64,000 bases of DNA from Lachnospiraceae bacterium (lineage in GTDB: Bacteria > Bacillota > Clostridia > Lachnospirales > Lachnospiraceae), in contig VSNO01000002.1 of assembly GCA_009774375.1 (NCBI GenBank), positions 12,651 to 76,650 of the forward strand, written 5' to 3'. Made by a program: the position numbers and the translations under genes. Positions 51,758-59,829 of the stretch are shown here, piece by piece. Under the pieces are notes generated by a model. That model saw only the letters and a list, made by a program, of their open reading frames with translations. It had not been told where the DNA came from and did not search any database. Positions within the stretch are counted from its first letter, which is position 1; every line of letters starts with the position of its first letter.

Positions 51758-54088
51758 TTACAATTCATTGATCGTTGCTGTAATTGGCATGTTCCGAATC
51801 CGCTTTGCAGGCGCATATACTGCCACAGCGGCAGAAACTGTATCGAATACAACAATAATCGCAAGCAAAACGACTGGCAGGCTCCACTGGCTTCCAAAAA
51901 ACCGTGTAACCAGTTTCACATACAAAAAGCGGCTTAAAACAATTCCTGTGCCACTGCCAACGATAAGACCGGAGACAGCGTAAGTAAAGGCTTCCGCAGC
52001 AATCATCCGGGTAAGCTGTTCCCCGTCCATACCAACCGCCCTCATCGCTCCATACTGCTTGATCCGGGCAGTTACACTCATGGAAATGCTGTTAATGATG
52101 TTAAACAGCGTGATCATGGCAATGATCGCCATAAAACTATACAGCAGAAATTTTGTAGCCAGCCAGGTATTGGCATCTTCCTGATTCCGCTGACGATCAT
52201 CCCCAAAAATAACATTGCTTTCCGCAAGACTGCTGATCTGTTTTACCGTTTCATCCGTAGCCTTGCTGCTTAATTGTATTCCTATCATACTGTAATTCTG
52301 TTCCCCTGTCAGCCGGGCAAACGTTTCCTGCGAGCAGATAATACTATATTCACTGGGATACAGTCCGCTGGATACGCCGCATACAACCTCAATCTCCTGT
52401 CCCGCTACCTGAATGATGTCTCCAACTTTGATCGGATTATCTTTATTCAAAACAGTCATAACCTTGTCAACATTCCCATAGATCTCCGATATATTTCCCT
52501 GCACAAGACTATCCTCCGCACAGTCCAGCATATACTGGCTGTATGACGTTATATTGACATGATCAATCTCCTGCCGCGGGGAAGCAGCCGGAACATGCCC
52601 CATGTGGGAACAACCCCAGGTATGCTCTACACCGGTAATCCCGCTGATGGCATCACTTAAACCCTGATCCAGTACACGCTCATTTGCATAGCCGGTAAGG
52701 GTAATATCCGGCTGCCATGACCGCATTGTGGGAATCAGCTCATGCGCAAAATCCAACCCTACTGAAATGCAAAGAAATAGTATAATACTGAGTGAAAAGC
52801 TGGCTGTCAATAAAAACCAGTTTTTCTTAGATGCTGTTGCATGGTGGATCCCCAATGTCCTTTCAACCTTTCCGATATCCCGTTTTGTTGTATGACGTGC
52901 AAAAAATGCCGTATCCGAATTTTCCAAAACCGCTGCCATCGGGGAAACTTTAGACGCATGTTTTGCAGGAGACTGCGCTGCCAGCAGGACAGTTACGATT
53001 CCAACTGTCGCCCCGCTGATCAGTCCGACGGGGCTGAGGGCAAATACTGGCATAGCGGCGAATTCACCGCCAACTCCATAACGGAGAACTGCACAAATAC
53101 CCCATTCAATTACCGTACCGATGATTAACCCGACAGGCACAGCCGTTTTGCACCAATTTAGCGCTTCCAGCCGTACATACCGGATAATCTGCTGGCGGCT
53201 CGCACCAATACAGCGCATCATTCCAAAAAATTTTGTCCGCTGGGCTACATTGCTGTTCATACTGCCGGAAATCATCAGGACGCCAGCCAGTAATACTAAA
53301 ACGAACAGGACTGCCGCTATTCCGTAAATATTCTTCATGGATTCATTGCTGCTTTGTCCGGCAAGACCCATAACTGCTGTATTTTCCGAAATCGCTTCCT
53401 CCGGCAGATCATACTGCTGCCTGATTTCCGCAATGATACCGGATGCCTTTGACACATCCTGAAATTGAATATAACAGCTTGGATTCATCGGAATGTTGTT
53501 TTGCTCCATGATTGAGCGATACGCATCCCGCGTCATATAGACGGCAACCAGATAGGTCTGACCCTGATAAGTGTCTGCGTCATCCGACCCAAAACCGCAT
53601 ACCGTAAAATCCGTATCTCCCGAAGGTGTCTTTACTGTCACACGATCACCTAACTTTACATCCAACGCAAGTTTTGCATTGGAACTAAGCATAACGTCCT
53701 TGTCACTCTGGGGCAGACTGCCTTCTTCAAGGGCATTGACAAGCTCTGCCAGATAAATACTGTCTGTGCCGTATAAGGCAGCTTTTTTCTCTCCGATATC
53801 GTAAGGCTGGTCTGCGTCTGCGTTAAATGTTTCCGACCAGCCGATGGCAGCAACATCCGGACGCTGACTGATTTCTTCCGCTATGTCCTGAGAGATATTT
53901 TCCAATTGGATATGCCAGTTTCCATGTTTCTGCTGCAGCCCCTCACCTGATGTCCGAATCCACATATCCGCCACACTGAAAATTGCAGTTACAAGCAGCA
54001 CGGAAATAATAATACAGAAAATCGTCATACGGTTCTGCCGTCTGTGCACCTTTCCCGAAACAAGCACAAGGCTTAAATAACTTTTCAT
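51758..54088 (-). CDS. FtsX-family ABC transporter permease, two-domain
   Basis: A 776-residue permease. An N-terminal helix (residues 20-41) precedes an extracellular MacB-like part (about 42-250) with AVYMTRDAYRSIMEQNNIPM. The first FtsX block at about 255-365 contains FFGMMRCIGASRQQIIRYVR. After a linker and a helix near residue 430 comes a second extracellular part, then the C-terminal FtsX block with QYGAMRAVGMDGEQLTRMIA and VAVYAPAKRIRNM. It ends at INEL. The same design occurs in the permease at the left edge of the window. The start overlaps the ATPase gene by ATGA. Its likely role is antimicrobial-peptide or lipid handling at the membrane. Confidence 0.93.
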   Translation of the reverse strand: MKSYLSLVLVSGKVHRRQNRMTIFCIIISVLLVTAIFSVADMWIRTSGEGLQQKHGNWHIQLENISQDIAEEISQRPDVAAIGWSETFNADADQPYDIGEKKAALYGTDSIYLAELVNALEEGSLPQSDKDVMLSSNAKLALDVKLGDRVTVKTPSGDTDFTVCGFGSDDADTYQGQTYLVAVYMTRDAYRSIMEQNNIPMNPSCYIQFQDVSKASGIIAEIRQQYDLPEEAISENTAVMGLAGQSSNESMKNIYGIAAVLFVLVLLAGVLMISGSMNSNVAQRTKFFGMMRCIGASRQQIIRYVRLEALNWCKTAVPVGLIIGTVIEWGICAVLRYGVGGEFAAMPVFALSPVGLISGATVGIVTVLLAAQSPAKHASKVSPMAAVLENSDTAFFARHTTKRDIGKVERTLGIHHATASKKNWFLLTASFSLSIILFLCISVGLDFAHELIPTMRSWQPDITLTGYANERVLDQGLSDAISGITGVEHTWGCSHMGHVPAASPRQEIDHVNITSYSQYMLDCAEDSLVQGNISEIYGNVDKVMTVLNKDNPIKVGDIIQVAGQEIEVVCGVSSGLYPSEYSIICSQETFARLTGEQNYSMIGIQLSSKATDETVKQISSLAESNVIFGDDRQRNQEDANTWLATKFLLYSFMAIIAMITLFNIINSISMSVTARIKQYGAMRAVGMDGEQLTRMIAAEAFTYAVSGLIVGSGTGIVLSRFLYVKLVTRFFGSQWSLPVVLLAIIVVFDTVSAAVAVYAPAKRIRNMPITATINEL

Positions 54089-54768
54089 TCCCTGTACCTC
54101 CCAAAATCAGTCAGCTCTCCGTCTGACACTTGCAGAATACGGTCTGCCGTCTGTGCAATACCAGGACTGTGCGTAATCATAATAATTGTCTGCTCATATT
54201 TCTTTGACGCTTCTTTTAACAGCGCAATCACTTCGCTGGTATTCTTCGAGTCCAAATTTCCTGTCGGCTCGTCTGCAAGGATTAAAGCCGGACGGGTAAA
54301 CAAAGCACGCCCAATCGCCACTCTCTGCTGCTGTCCGCCGGACAACTGGCTGGGCAGATGATCCCGGCGTTCTTTCAGATTCAATATATCCAGTAAGTCC
54401 TCCAGATATTTTTTGTTTGGCTTCTGGTAATCCAAAAGTACCGGAAAGACCATATTCTGCTCCACTGTCAGTTCGGGAACAAGGTTAAATGCCTGAAAGA
54501 TAAATCCGATATTCCGGCGGCGGAACACGGTAAGATGCTTTTCTTTCATGGAAAACGTATCTTTTCCATCAATCCATACTTTGCCGGAAGTCGGCACATC
54601 CAATGCGCCCAGCATATTCAGCAGCGTACTTTTGCCGGAACCAGACTCCCCTACCACCGCGACAAATTCTCCTTTCGGAACTGAAAAACTGACATTTTTC
54701 AGAGCATGGACAGCCGTTTCCCCTGCCCCATACGTTTTTGAGATTCCTTTCACTTCCAATAAATTCAT
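54085..54768 (-). CDS. ABC transporter ATP-binding protein (LolD/MacB type)
   Basis: A 227-residue ATPase beginning MNLLEVKGISKTYGAGETAV. Walker A is GESGSGKST, the Q-loop region is FIFQAFNLVPELTVEQNMVF, the signature LSGGQQQRVAIGRAL and Walker B LILADEPTGNLDS, with the switch histidine in MITHSPGIAQ. AGGAGG lies six bases before this ATG. A second in-frame ATG at 54807 also has a GGAGG ten bases before it and would add 13 residues; it falls in the inverted repeat upstream. It energises the FtsX permease that overlaps its end. Confidence 0.94.
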   Translation of the reverse strand: MNLLEVKGISKTYGAGETAVHALKNVSFSVPKGEFVAVVGESGSGKSTLLNMLGALDVPTSGKVWIDGKDTFSMKEKHLTVFRRRNIGFIFQAFNLVPELTVEQNMVFPVLLDYQKPNKKYLEDLLDILNLKERRDHLPSQLSGGQQQRVAIGRALFTRPALILADEPTGNLDSKNTSEVIALLKEASKKYEQTIIMITHSPGIAQTADRILQVSDGELTDFGRYRE

Positions 54769-54807
54769 GCTGCGCCTCCTGTTACTTTTTTGATCTGATA
54801 AAGTCAT

Positions 54808-54845
54808 GGGTGTTATTCCTCCTTCTGCAAAGAAGTATAACACCC
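54808..54845 (-). promoter_or_regulatory. Inverted repeat before the second ABC operon part
   Basis: A perfect nine-base inverted repeat, GGGTGTTAT-20-ATAACACCC, with an inner CTTC/GAAG pairing. It encloses a GGAGG, and one arm overlaps a TTATACT -10-like element on the minus strand. It lies 22 bases after the kinase stop and could be a regulator site or an RNA hairpin controlling the ATPase start. Confidence 0.5.
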
Positions 54846-54866
54846 AATCCTTACTCTGATATTTCT

Positions 54867-55922
54867 CTAAACCGACAATTTTGTAATGTTTCCCTCCAAA
54901 CCAGACAAATTGATCGTAAAAGCGCTCCCTTTTCCCAAAACACTGTCTACTTTCATATTGCCGCCATGCAGTTCTACAATCGTCTTTGCCAGAGGCAGTC
55001 CAAGTCCAATCCCCTGTGTATCCTTAGAAAAACGGCTGCGGTAAAACCGCTTAAAAATATGGTAGATATCCTCGGAATGGATGCCGCACCCATTATCCTC
55101 CACTACAATCTGTAACAGATCCGACATCTGTTTCCATTCAACACAGATACGCTTTCCTGCATCCGTATGGTCAAACGCATTTTTTACAAGGTTGCTGACC
55201 GCTTCTATCATCCATTCACGGTCACAAAAAAGCGAAATATCATCATCTCCGGAAAGGATAAGCTCTTTCTGCTCCTGTTTGGCACGATATGCAAAATGCT
55301 GTTCGATATCATGCATCATGTCAGACACATTCTCAAAATTTTTCTCAATGATAATCGTTCCTGCATCTAATCTGGTAATTTTCAGCAGGTTTTGTACCAA
55401 TGCTTCAATACGGTCAAGTTCCTGCTCTGACAAAATGGTAAATTCCTTTAAGTCCGGAAGATTTTCTGTTTCACTCTGTAAAATACCATTATAAATATTC
55501 AGCGCGGCAAGCGGTGTTTTCAACTGGTGGGAGATATCCGATATGGTATCCTTCAGAAATTCCTTTGTCCGAAACTCGTTCTCTGTATGTGCGTTCAATA
55601 CCGACACCAGCGTGTTCACCGAATGGAAAAGCCTGTACAGCTCACCCTCTTCATCACATTCAATGCGGGCATCCGTATCTCCTGTAAGGTAATCCTCTAT
55701 TTCTGCCACTGCTGTTTCCATGATTTTATGCTGTTTATGAAAGTAGCAGAAGCTGAGAAGCAGAATCCCGCATCCCATAAACAGAGACAGCATAAAGAGT
55801 GCAAGCGGGCAGTTTCCGTGAAACTGCCACAGGATAACCTGTGACAGAATCGTATTGCAACATAAAAACAGGGACATTCCGATAAACAGTGCCTTAATAC
55901 TTTTGTTTGTAAATATTCTCAT
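54867..55922 (-). CDS. Sensor histidine kinase of the second ABC module
   Basis: A 351-residue kinase. Two membrane helices lie at about residues 9-30 and 38-60 with only a short loop between them, so it resembles intramembrane-sensing kinases. A HAMP-like region (about 60-115) leads to the phosphoacceptor histidine in SDISHQLKTPLAALNIYNGI. The ATPase boxes are AVSNLVKNAFDHTDAGK, VEDNGCGIHSEDI and GIGLGLPLAKTIVELHGGNM. It is 12 bases after the regulator gene and precedes the ATPase gene. The order regulator-kinase-ATPase-permease equals the first module of the window. Confidence 0.93.
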   Translation of the reverse strand: MRIFTNKSIKALFIGMSLFLCCNTILSQVILWQFHGNCPLALFMLSLFMGCGILLLSFCYFHKQHKIMETAVAEIEDYLTGDTDARIECDEEGELYRLFHSVNTLVSVLNAHTENEFRTKEFLKDTISDISHQLKTPLAALNIYNGILQSETENLPDLKEFTILSEQELDRIEALVQNLLKITRLDAGTIIIEKNFENVSDMMHDIEQHFAYRAKQEQKELILSGDDDISLFCDREWMIEAVSNLVKNAFDHTDAGKRICVEWKQMSDLLQIVVEDNGCGIHSEDIYHIFKRFYRSRFSKDTQGIGLGLPLAKTIVELHGGNMKVDSVLGKGSAFTINLSGLEGNITKLSV

Positions 55923-55934
55923 AAAAATACCCCG

Positions 55935-56618
55935 TCAGATAATATTCCATTTATATCCCATACGTCTTACGGTCAGGATCATCTGCGGATCGCCGGGATT
56001 GTCCTCAATTTTTGTCCGCAGTCTGCGGATATAGACATTCAGCGTATTGTTATCGATATAATTTCCCTCATGATCCCACAGGTTTTCTAAAATCTGCTCT
56101 TTAGAAAGCACCGTACCCGGATTTTGCATGAACAGGCACAGCAGCTTATACTCTCCTGCCGTCAAATCCAAAAGCGCTCCATTTTTATAAACCTTTCCCT
56201 GTGTCAAAACCGCCTTTAAACCATTCGAATGAATTTCTGTATCTGTCTGGCTGAAATCACCTGCACGCCTTAACAGCGCATTGATCCGGGATAACAGCAC
56301 TCCCAGTTTAAAAGGTTTTGTGATATAGTCATCACCGCCCATGTCCAGTCCCATAATAATGTTGACTTCCTCATCGGATGCTGTCAGAAAAATAATGGGT
56401 ACTTTTGAAGTCTGGCGGACTTTTTCGCATACTTCAAAACCGGAACCGTCAGGAAGTGAGACATCCAGGATTAACAGGTCATACTTCCCCTCCGCCCAGA
56501 CAGTATCCACTTCTTTTATCGTCCTTGCCACTTCCAGTCCATAGCCCTGTTTGCGGAGTGCAAAGGAAAGCCCGTTAATCAGGCTTAGATCATCTTCCAG
56601 CAATAATATAGTACTCAT
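55935..56618 (-). CDS. OmpR-family response regulator of the second ABC module
   Basis: A 227-residue regulator. The receiver has LLLEDDLSLINGLSFALRKQ, the phosphoacceptor in LLILDVSLPDGSGFE (about residue 52), IIFLTASD and DDYITKPFKLG. The winged-helix domain contains LDLTAGEYKLLCLFMQNPGT and LNVYIRRLRTKIEDNPGD, ending TVRRMGYKWNII. AAGGAG stands seven bases before the ATG. Its start lies inside the last 29 bases of the TfoX-domain gene. It should control the ABC genes downstream. Confidence 0.94.
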   Translation of the reverse strand: MSTILLLEDDLSLINGLSFALRKQGYGLEVARTIKEVDTVWAEGKYDLLILDVSLPDGSGFEVCEKVRQTSKVPIIFLTASDEEVNIIMGLDMGGDDYITKPFKLGVLLSRINALLRRAGDFSQTDTEIHSNGLKAVLTQGKVYKNGALLDLTAGEYKLLCLFMQNPGTVLSKEQILENLWDHEGNYIDNNTLNVYIRRLRTKIEDNPGDPQMILTVRRMGYKWNII

Positions 56619-56880
56619 ACTCCTGCTCCTTCAGAAAATCGCTAAATTCTTTCAGCTCCTTTTTTGTATCTTCTGAGAGCCTGTTATATTCTGTGTTGTG
56701 AATGGCTCCCTCTAATGCATATAAATGTACCAGGCACACATTTGGATATTTCTGCTTTAGTTTCAGAAATGCGCCTTTCGCTCCTGCCTCGATTAATTCT
56801 TCGGCAGATTCAATACCAACAGATATCAGCTTTTTTTCCATTTCCCTACCAATATTTATCATTGATGTTAATTCTGACAT
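56590..56880 (-). CDS. TfoX/Sxy C-terminal-domain protein
   Basis: A 96-residue protein consisting of a TfoX C-terminal domain: SELTSMINIGREMEKKLISV, then GIESAEELIEAGAKGAFLKL, LVHLYALEGAIHNTEYNRLS. The helix-hairpin-helix-like pattern (N-I-G-x-x-x-E-x-x-L) is typical. In gamma-proteobacteria TfoX/Sxy regulates competence, but lone C-terminal domains in Firmicutes have no proven role. The ATG at 56880 has GGAG at a good distance; upstream in-frame ATGs do not. Its end overlaps the response regulator start by 29 bases, so it may be part of that operon. Confidence 0.85.
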   Translation of the reverse strand: MSELTSMINIGREMEKKLISVGIESAEELIEAGAKGAFLKLKQKYPNVCLVHLYALEGAIHNTEYNRLSEDTKKELKEFSDFLKEQEYEYYIIAGR

Positions 56881-56979
56881 ATTTATCTCCAATTCTTCGT
56901 AATTTACTGAACCTTCCAAATTCCAGTTTATCTACTAACTTTCCTTTACATTCAAGGCTTTTCGGTATGTCAATGCGCG

Positions 56980-57370
56980 TCAATCATGCAGGATTTCCTC
57001 CTTCCATGCCTCAATCTGTGAAAGTAACTCTTCCATATTAATTGTTGAAAAATCTATTGTGTCAACTTTGATTTGTCTGCCATCAACGCAAAAGGCTTTT
57101 CATTCCTTGTTCTGATGAATTTTCAAAATTATTCTCCAGGATAAAAGCTTGTCCTGCTTTCATAAGCTGACCTGCGACATAATACATGATTTCCATACTG
57201 GCAATTCCAAATTTTACTTTTTCTGCTCTCGACTGAAAACCAACATTGTCAAACAGCAATTCTTTTATGGTATCCTTTGAAATAACAGGCAGTTTCAGCT
57301 TTTCTGACATAACCTTTGCCATAGTGCTTTTTCCTGCTGCCGGAATACCTGTCACTAATATACAATACAT
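56980..57370 (-). pseudogene. P-loop kinase (AAA/zeta-toxin-like) with internal deletion
   Basis: The start is intact: MYCILVTGIPAAGKSTMAKV, a Walker A followed by LPVISKDTIKELLFDNVGFQ, as in small ATP-dependent kinases. After about residue 85 the frame closes (GMKSLLR). The family C-terminus appears in another frame just downstream: VDGRQIKVDTIDFSTINMEE, then LLSQIEAWKEEILHD to a TGA at 56980. Roughly the middle third of the protein is missing. The remaining product lacks the lid and substrate region and is likely inactive. Confidence 0.75.
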
Positions 57371-57429
57371 TTCTCATACCTCTTTCAAACCAACTGTTTC
57401 TACAGCCACTCCAGGTTCCCTGATCTGTA

Positions 57430-57957
57430 TCAGAAAATCCTCTGATACATCTGGTCATAGCCCAGGGCATTTTTGATTTCTTCTGTCGGGTTGACCATAT
57501 GCCCCATTGTCCGACGCCCATGCCGCTCGTCAAGCTCAAATCCACTGCTTTCCAGCCATTTCAGGATACCCGAATAAACCCTGCCGTTGATATCGTCGTC
57601 TCCGTCCACCGACATCGCAGCAGCGTACAGTCCGCCTTCAAATTCGATCAGCTCATAGGGCTTCACATCTTCCTGTGTAACCCATTCCTCAACTGCCCAT
57701 ATCCATTCGGCGCTCAGATCTTCCTCAAACCATAGAAAATCCGGTGCGTCATACATCATTTTCCGGACAAGATGATCATGCGCCTCCTGCCACTGCTGAA
57801 ACGTGCCCAATACATTTTCGATCGTATCCCTTCCAGACGAAAAAGCCCGAAAGGGATTGATCTGGATAATCCGCACTTCATCAACCCTCTTCCATAAAAA
57901 CCATGTACGCTTCATTGATCCCGTGCCTGTGATGAGCTGCCACGCCTTGTCTGTCAC
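57430..57957 (-). pseudogene. GyrI-like effector-domain protein, N-terminally truncated AraC-type regulator
   Basis: About 175 residues from a GTG, no ATG, frame closed by a stop at about 58014. The text (GSMKRTWFLWKRVDEVRIIQ; WVTQEDVKPYELIEFEGGLY; YSGILKWLESSGFELDERHG; NPTEEIKNALGYDQM) matches the effector-binding (GyrI/Bac_rhamnosid-like) half of AraC-type regulators. The DNA-binding half that normally precedes it is missing. The sequence in its place contains 11-base repeats. It could be a stand-alone binding protein, but the lack of a normal start favours a remnant. Confidence 0.6.
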
Positions 57958-58042
57958 CCCGATTTGTTTCGCCAGCTTTACAGCGGAAAGTTTTCCATCT
58001 CTTTTGTGTATCGTTTAAATCTTCTCCGAACTGTTTCCGATG

Positions 58043-58086
58043 CTTCTCCGATGTTTCTCCGATGTTTCTCCGATGCTTCTCCGATG
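58043..58086. repeat. Four perfect 11-base tandem repeats
   Basis: Units of YTTCTCCGATG (Y is C or T) with weaker half-units before them from 58021. The period of 11 is not a multiple of three, so copy-number change would shift any frame running through it. It lies between the truncated GyrI-like gene and the GNAT gene, on both of whose transcripts it would be non-coding or near the ends. Confidence 0.92.
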
Positions 58087-58102
58087 TTTTGTTGCAATCA
58101 TA

Positions 58103-58525
58103 TCAGATCCTCTTGACCAAAAACAGTTCCATCGGCTGCTCATACCCCGGGACATCCACCATAAGGCCACCGCAATCCTTATACCCCAGTTTCCTGTAGA
58201 AATGCTGTGCCTCCTCGTCAACCTGGGTAGATGTTAACAGCATGCCATATCCCTGTGATCTCATCTCATTTTCCCAATATTCCATCAGTTTTTTTCCATA
58301 CCCTTTTCTCTGGACATTCGGATCAATATACAACATCGTACAAAACGGCGTATTGTCCCAGAAAAGATTGTACCTTAGCAAGCCAACTGGTCTGTTGTCT
58401 TCTAATACTATATAACCTCTTTTGCTGCTGACCTTATGCTCAAATTCCTGTTCCGGCAGATGCTTGTCCAGACAATACCAAAATCCTTTGTCCTCTGACC
58501 TTACATATCTGATCTCTATCATCAC
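58103..58525 (-). CDS. GNAT-family N-acetyltransferase
   Basis: A 140-residue acetyltransferase. It starts MMIEIRYVRSEDKGFWYCLD, with VLEDNRPVGLLRYNLFWDNT, the acetyl-CoA binding loop DPNVQRKGYGKKLMEYWENE, and HFYRKLGYKDCGGLMVD near the end; all GNAT elements are present. Two ATGs are adjacent and a weak GGGATAGGTG site precedes them. It is single, followed by repeats and the truncated regulator, and preceded by the phosphotransferase gene. Substrate unknown. Confidence 0.9.
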   Translation of the reverse strand: MMIEIRYVRSEDKGFWYCLDKHLPEQEFEHKVSSKRGYIVLEDNRPVGLLRYNLFWDNTPFCTMLYIDPNVQRKGYGKKLMEYWENEMRSQGYGMLLTSTQVDEEAQHFYRKLGYKDCGGLMVDVPGYEQPMELFLVKRI

Positions 58526-58572
58526 CTATCCCTCCACCCGTTATTCTCCCGCTTGATGCCTGGTGGTCTCTT

Positions 58573-59589
58573 TCAACGAACGTATCTTCGCAGACGCGTA
58601 TCCAACGCTTCCCTGATCTGGGGCGTTATATCATGAATATACCGGATCCGGTCCACCGTATTGCGCACTTCAGAAATACCCAATGCTCTTTCCGCCTCAT
58701 CCATGCATGCGCCTAAAGCTCTCTGGATATTGTACTCCAGCCACTCAACCCAGGTATAAGCCACACCGACCACGTCACTGTAACCCCGGAAACAGTTGTC
58801 ATACGCGCCCAGATACCCGTCAAAAAAAGCGATCATCTTGTCCATATCCATCCTGCAGGTAACAATCCCTGACCATTGCAGCGCCAACTGCATGACATGG
58901 GATACGGGATTTCCATAGTCCAGACATTCCAGATCGATCATCCACGGACGCCCATTGTCCCACATGATATTCTTAGGATCCATATCCTCATTCGACAAAC
59001 ACGACACTGCGGGCAATGACGCTCTCGCCTTGTTCAACTCGTTCCCGGCGCAGACAAGGAGGTCTTCATTCTCTTCCAATAAAGAGGCGATCGCAGCGTT
59101 TTCCTCTTTTGCCCTCAGCACGTACCCCCGCCAGTCAACAGAACTTGTTTCAGGCGTCAGAGGCGCGATATTTCGGGGTTCGATCGCATGGATCTTTCCA
59201 AGGAGGTTTCCCGCTTTCAGACACATCTCATCCGAAATATGGTTCCAATCGGCAATTTTCCCCTGCTGCCATCGAAATATATAGAAATACTGGTCGTCTA
59301 TCCTCTGCATTTTTTTACCGCCAGTCACGATCGCCGGCACAATGGAAATACCACTGTTTTCAAGTATGCCCTCGATTCTTTCCGCCCTTGCGTAGTTCTC
59401 ATGTACATCCGGTCTTTTCATGATCTCCGGGTTCAAATGCTTCACTGCGTATACGCCGCTATCCGTCATGACTTTGTACATCCTGTGCATGAGTCCGCCG
59501 GTTACAGGCTCAATGTCTGCAATGATCGTTCCCAGACCACACATGTGTGCTAATCTCACCAATAAATCTTTTGTCGCTTTTTCTACCAT
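58573..59589 (-). CDS. Phosphotransferase of the aminoglycoside phosphotransferase (APH)/choline-kinase fold
   Basis: A 338-residue APH-fold protein. It has YAVKHLNPEIMKRPDVHENY (ATP-binding lysine), YFYIFRWQQGKIADWNHISD, the catalytic loop LSNEDMDPKNIMWDNGRPWM, and the metal-binding IDLECLDYGNPVSHVMQLA. In active kinases the loop reads H-x-D-x-x-x-x-N; here the histidine is replaced by Asn (N-E-D). The aspartate and later Asn are kept, so activity is possible but may be low. It resembles CotS-like and homoserine-kinase-type proteins more than resistance enzymes. Cofactor and substrate are unknown. Confidence 0.85.
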   Translation of the reverse strand: MVEKATKDLLVRLAHMCGLGTIIADIEPVTGGLMHRMYKVMTDSGVYAVKHLNPEIMKRPDVHENYARAERIEGILENSGISIVPAIVTGGKKMQRIDDQYFYIFRWQQGKIADWNHISDEMCLKAGNLLGKIHAIEPRNIAPLTPETSSVDWRGYVLRAKEENAAIASLLEENEDLLVCAGNELNKARASLPAVSCLSNEDMDPKNIMWDNGRPWMIDLECLDYGNPVSHVMQLALQWSGIVTCRMDMDKMIAFFDGYLGAYDNCFRGYSDVVGVAYTWVEWLEYNIQRALGACMDEAERALGISEVRNTVDRIRYIHDITPQIREALDTRLRRYVR

Positions 59590-59829
59590 TTTACTCCTGC
59601 CTCTTTTATCCTAAAGAACTTTCTCACACTATTTTACCAGAATCTGCGCCCTCTGTGAATATGTTTTCTTCATATATGCTCCTGAGCGTTCCTCCCGTTT
59701 TTTCATAGAAAACAGCAATTGGGCGGGGTTTCCTGATGGTTGATTTTGTTTCCAAAAGTATCATGCTGCTCCATTGATTTTGTATCCTGCTGTGATTAAA
59801 ATATAAGGGAAAGGAAGGAGGAGATCCGC

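Noticed and set aside
58015..58221. 68-codon frame through the 11-base repeats
   Set aside because: Its text is just the translated repeat (RRSIG/SEKH) and the antisense end of the GNAT gene, without start signals; treated as a repeat only.
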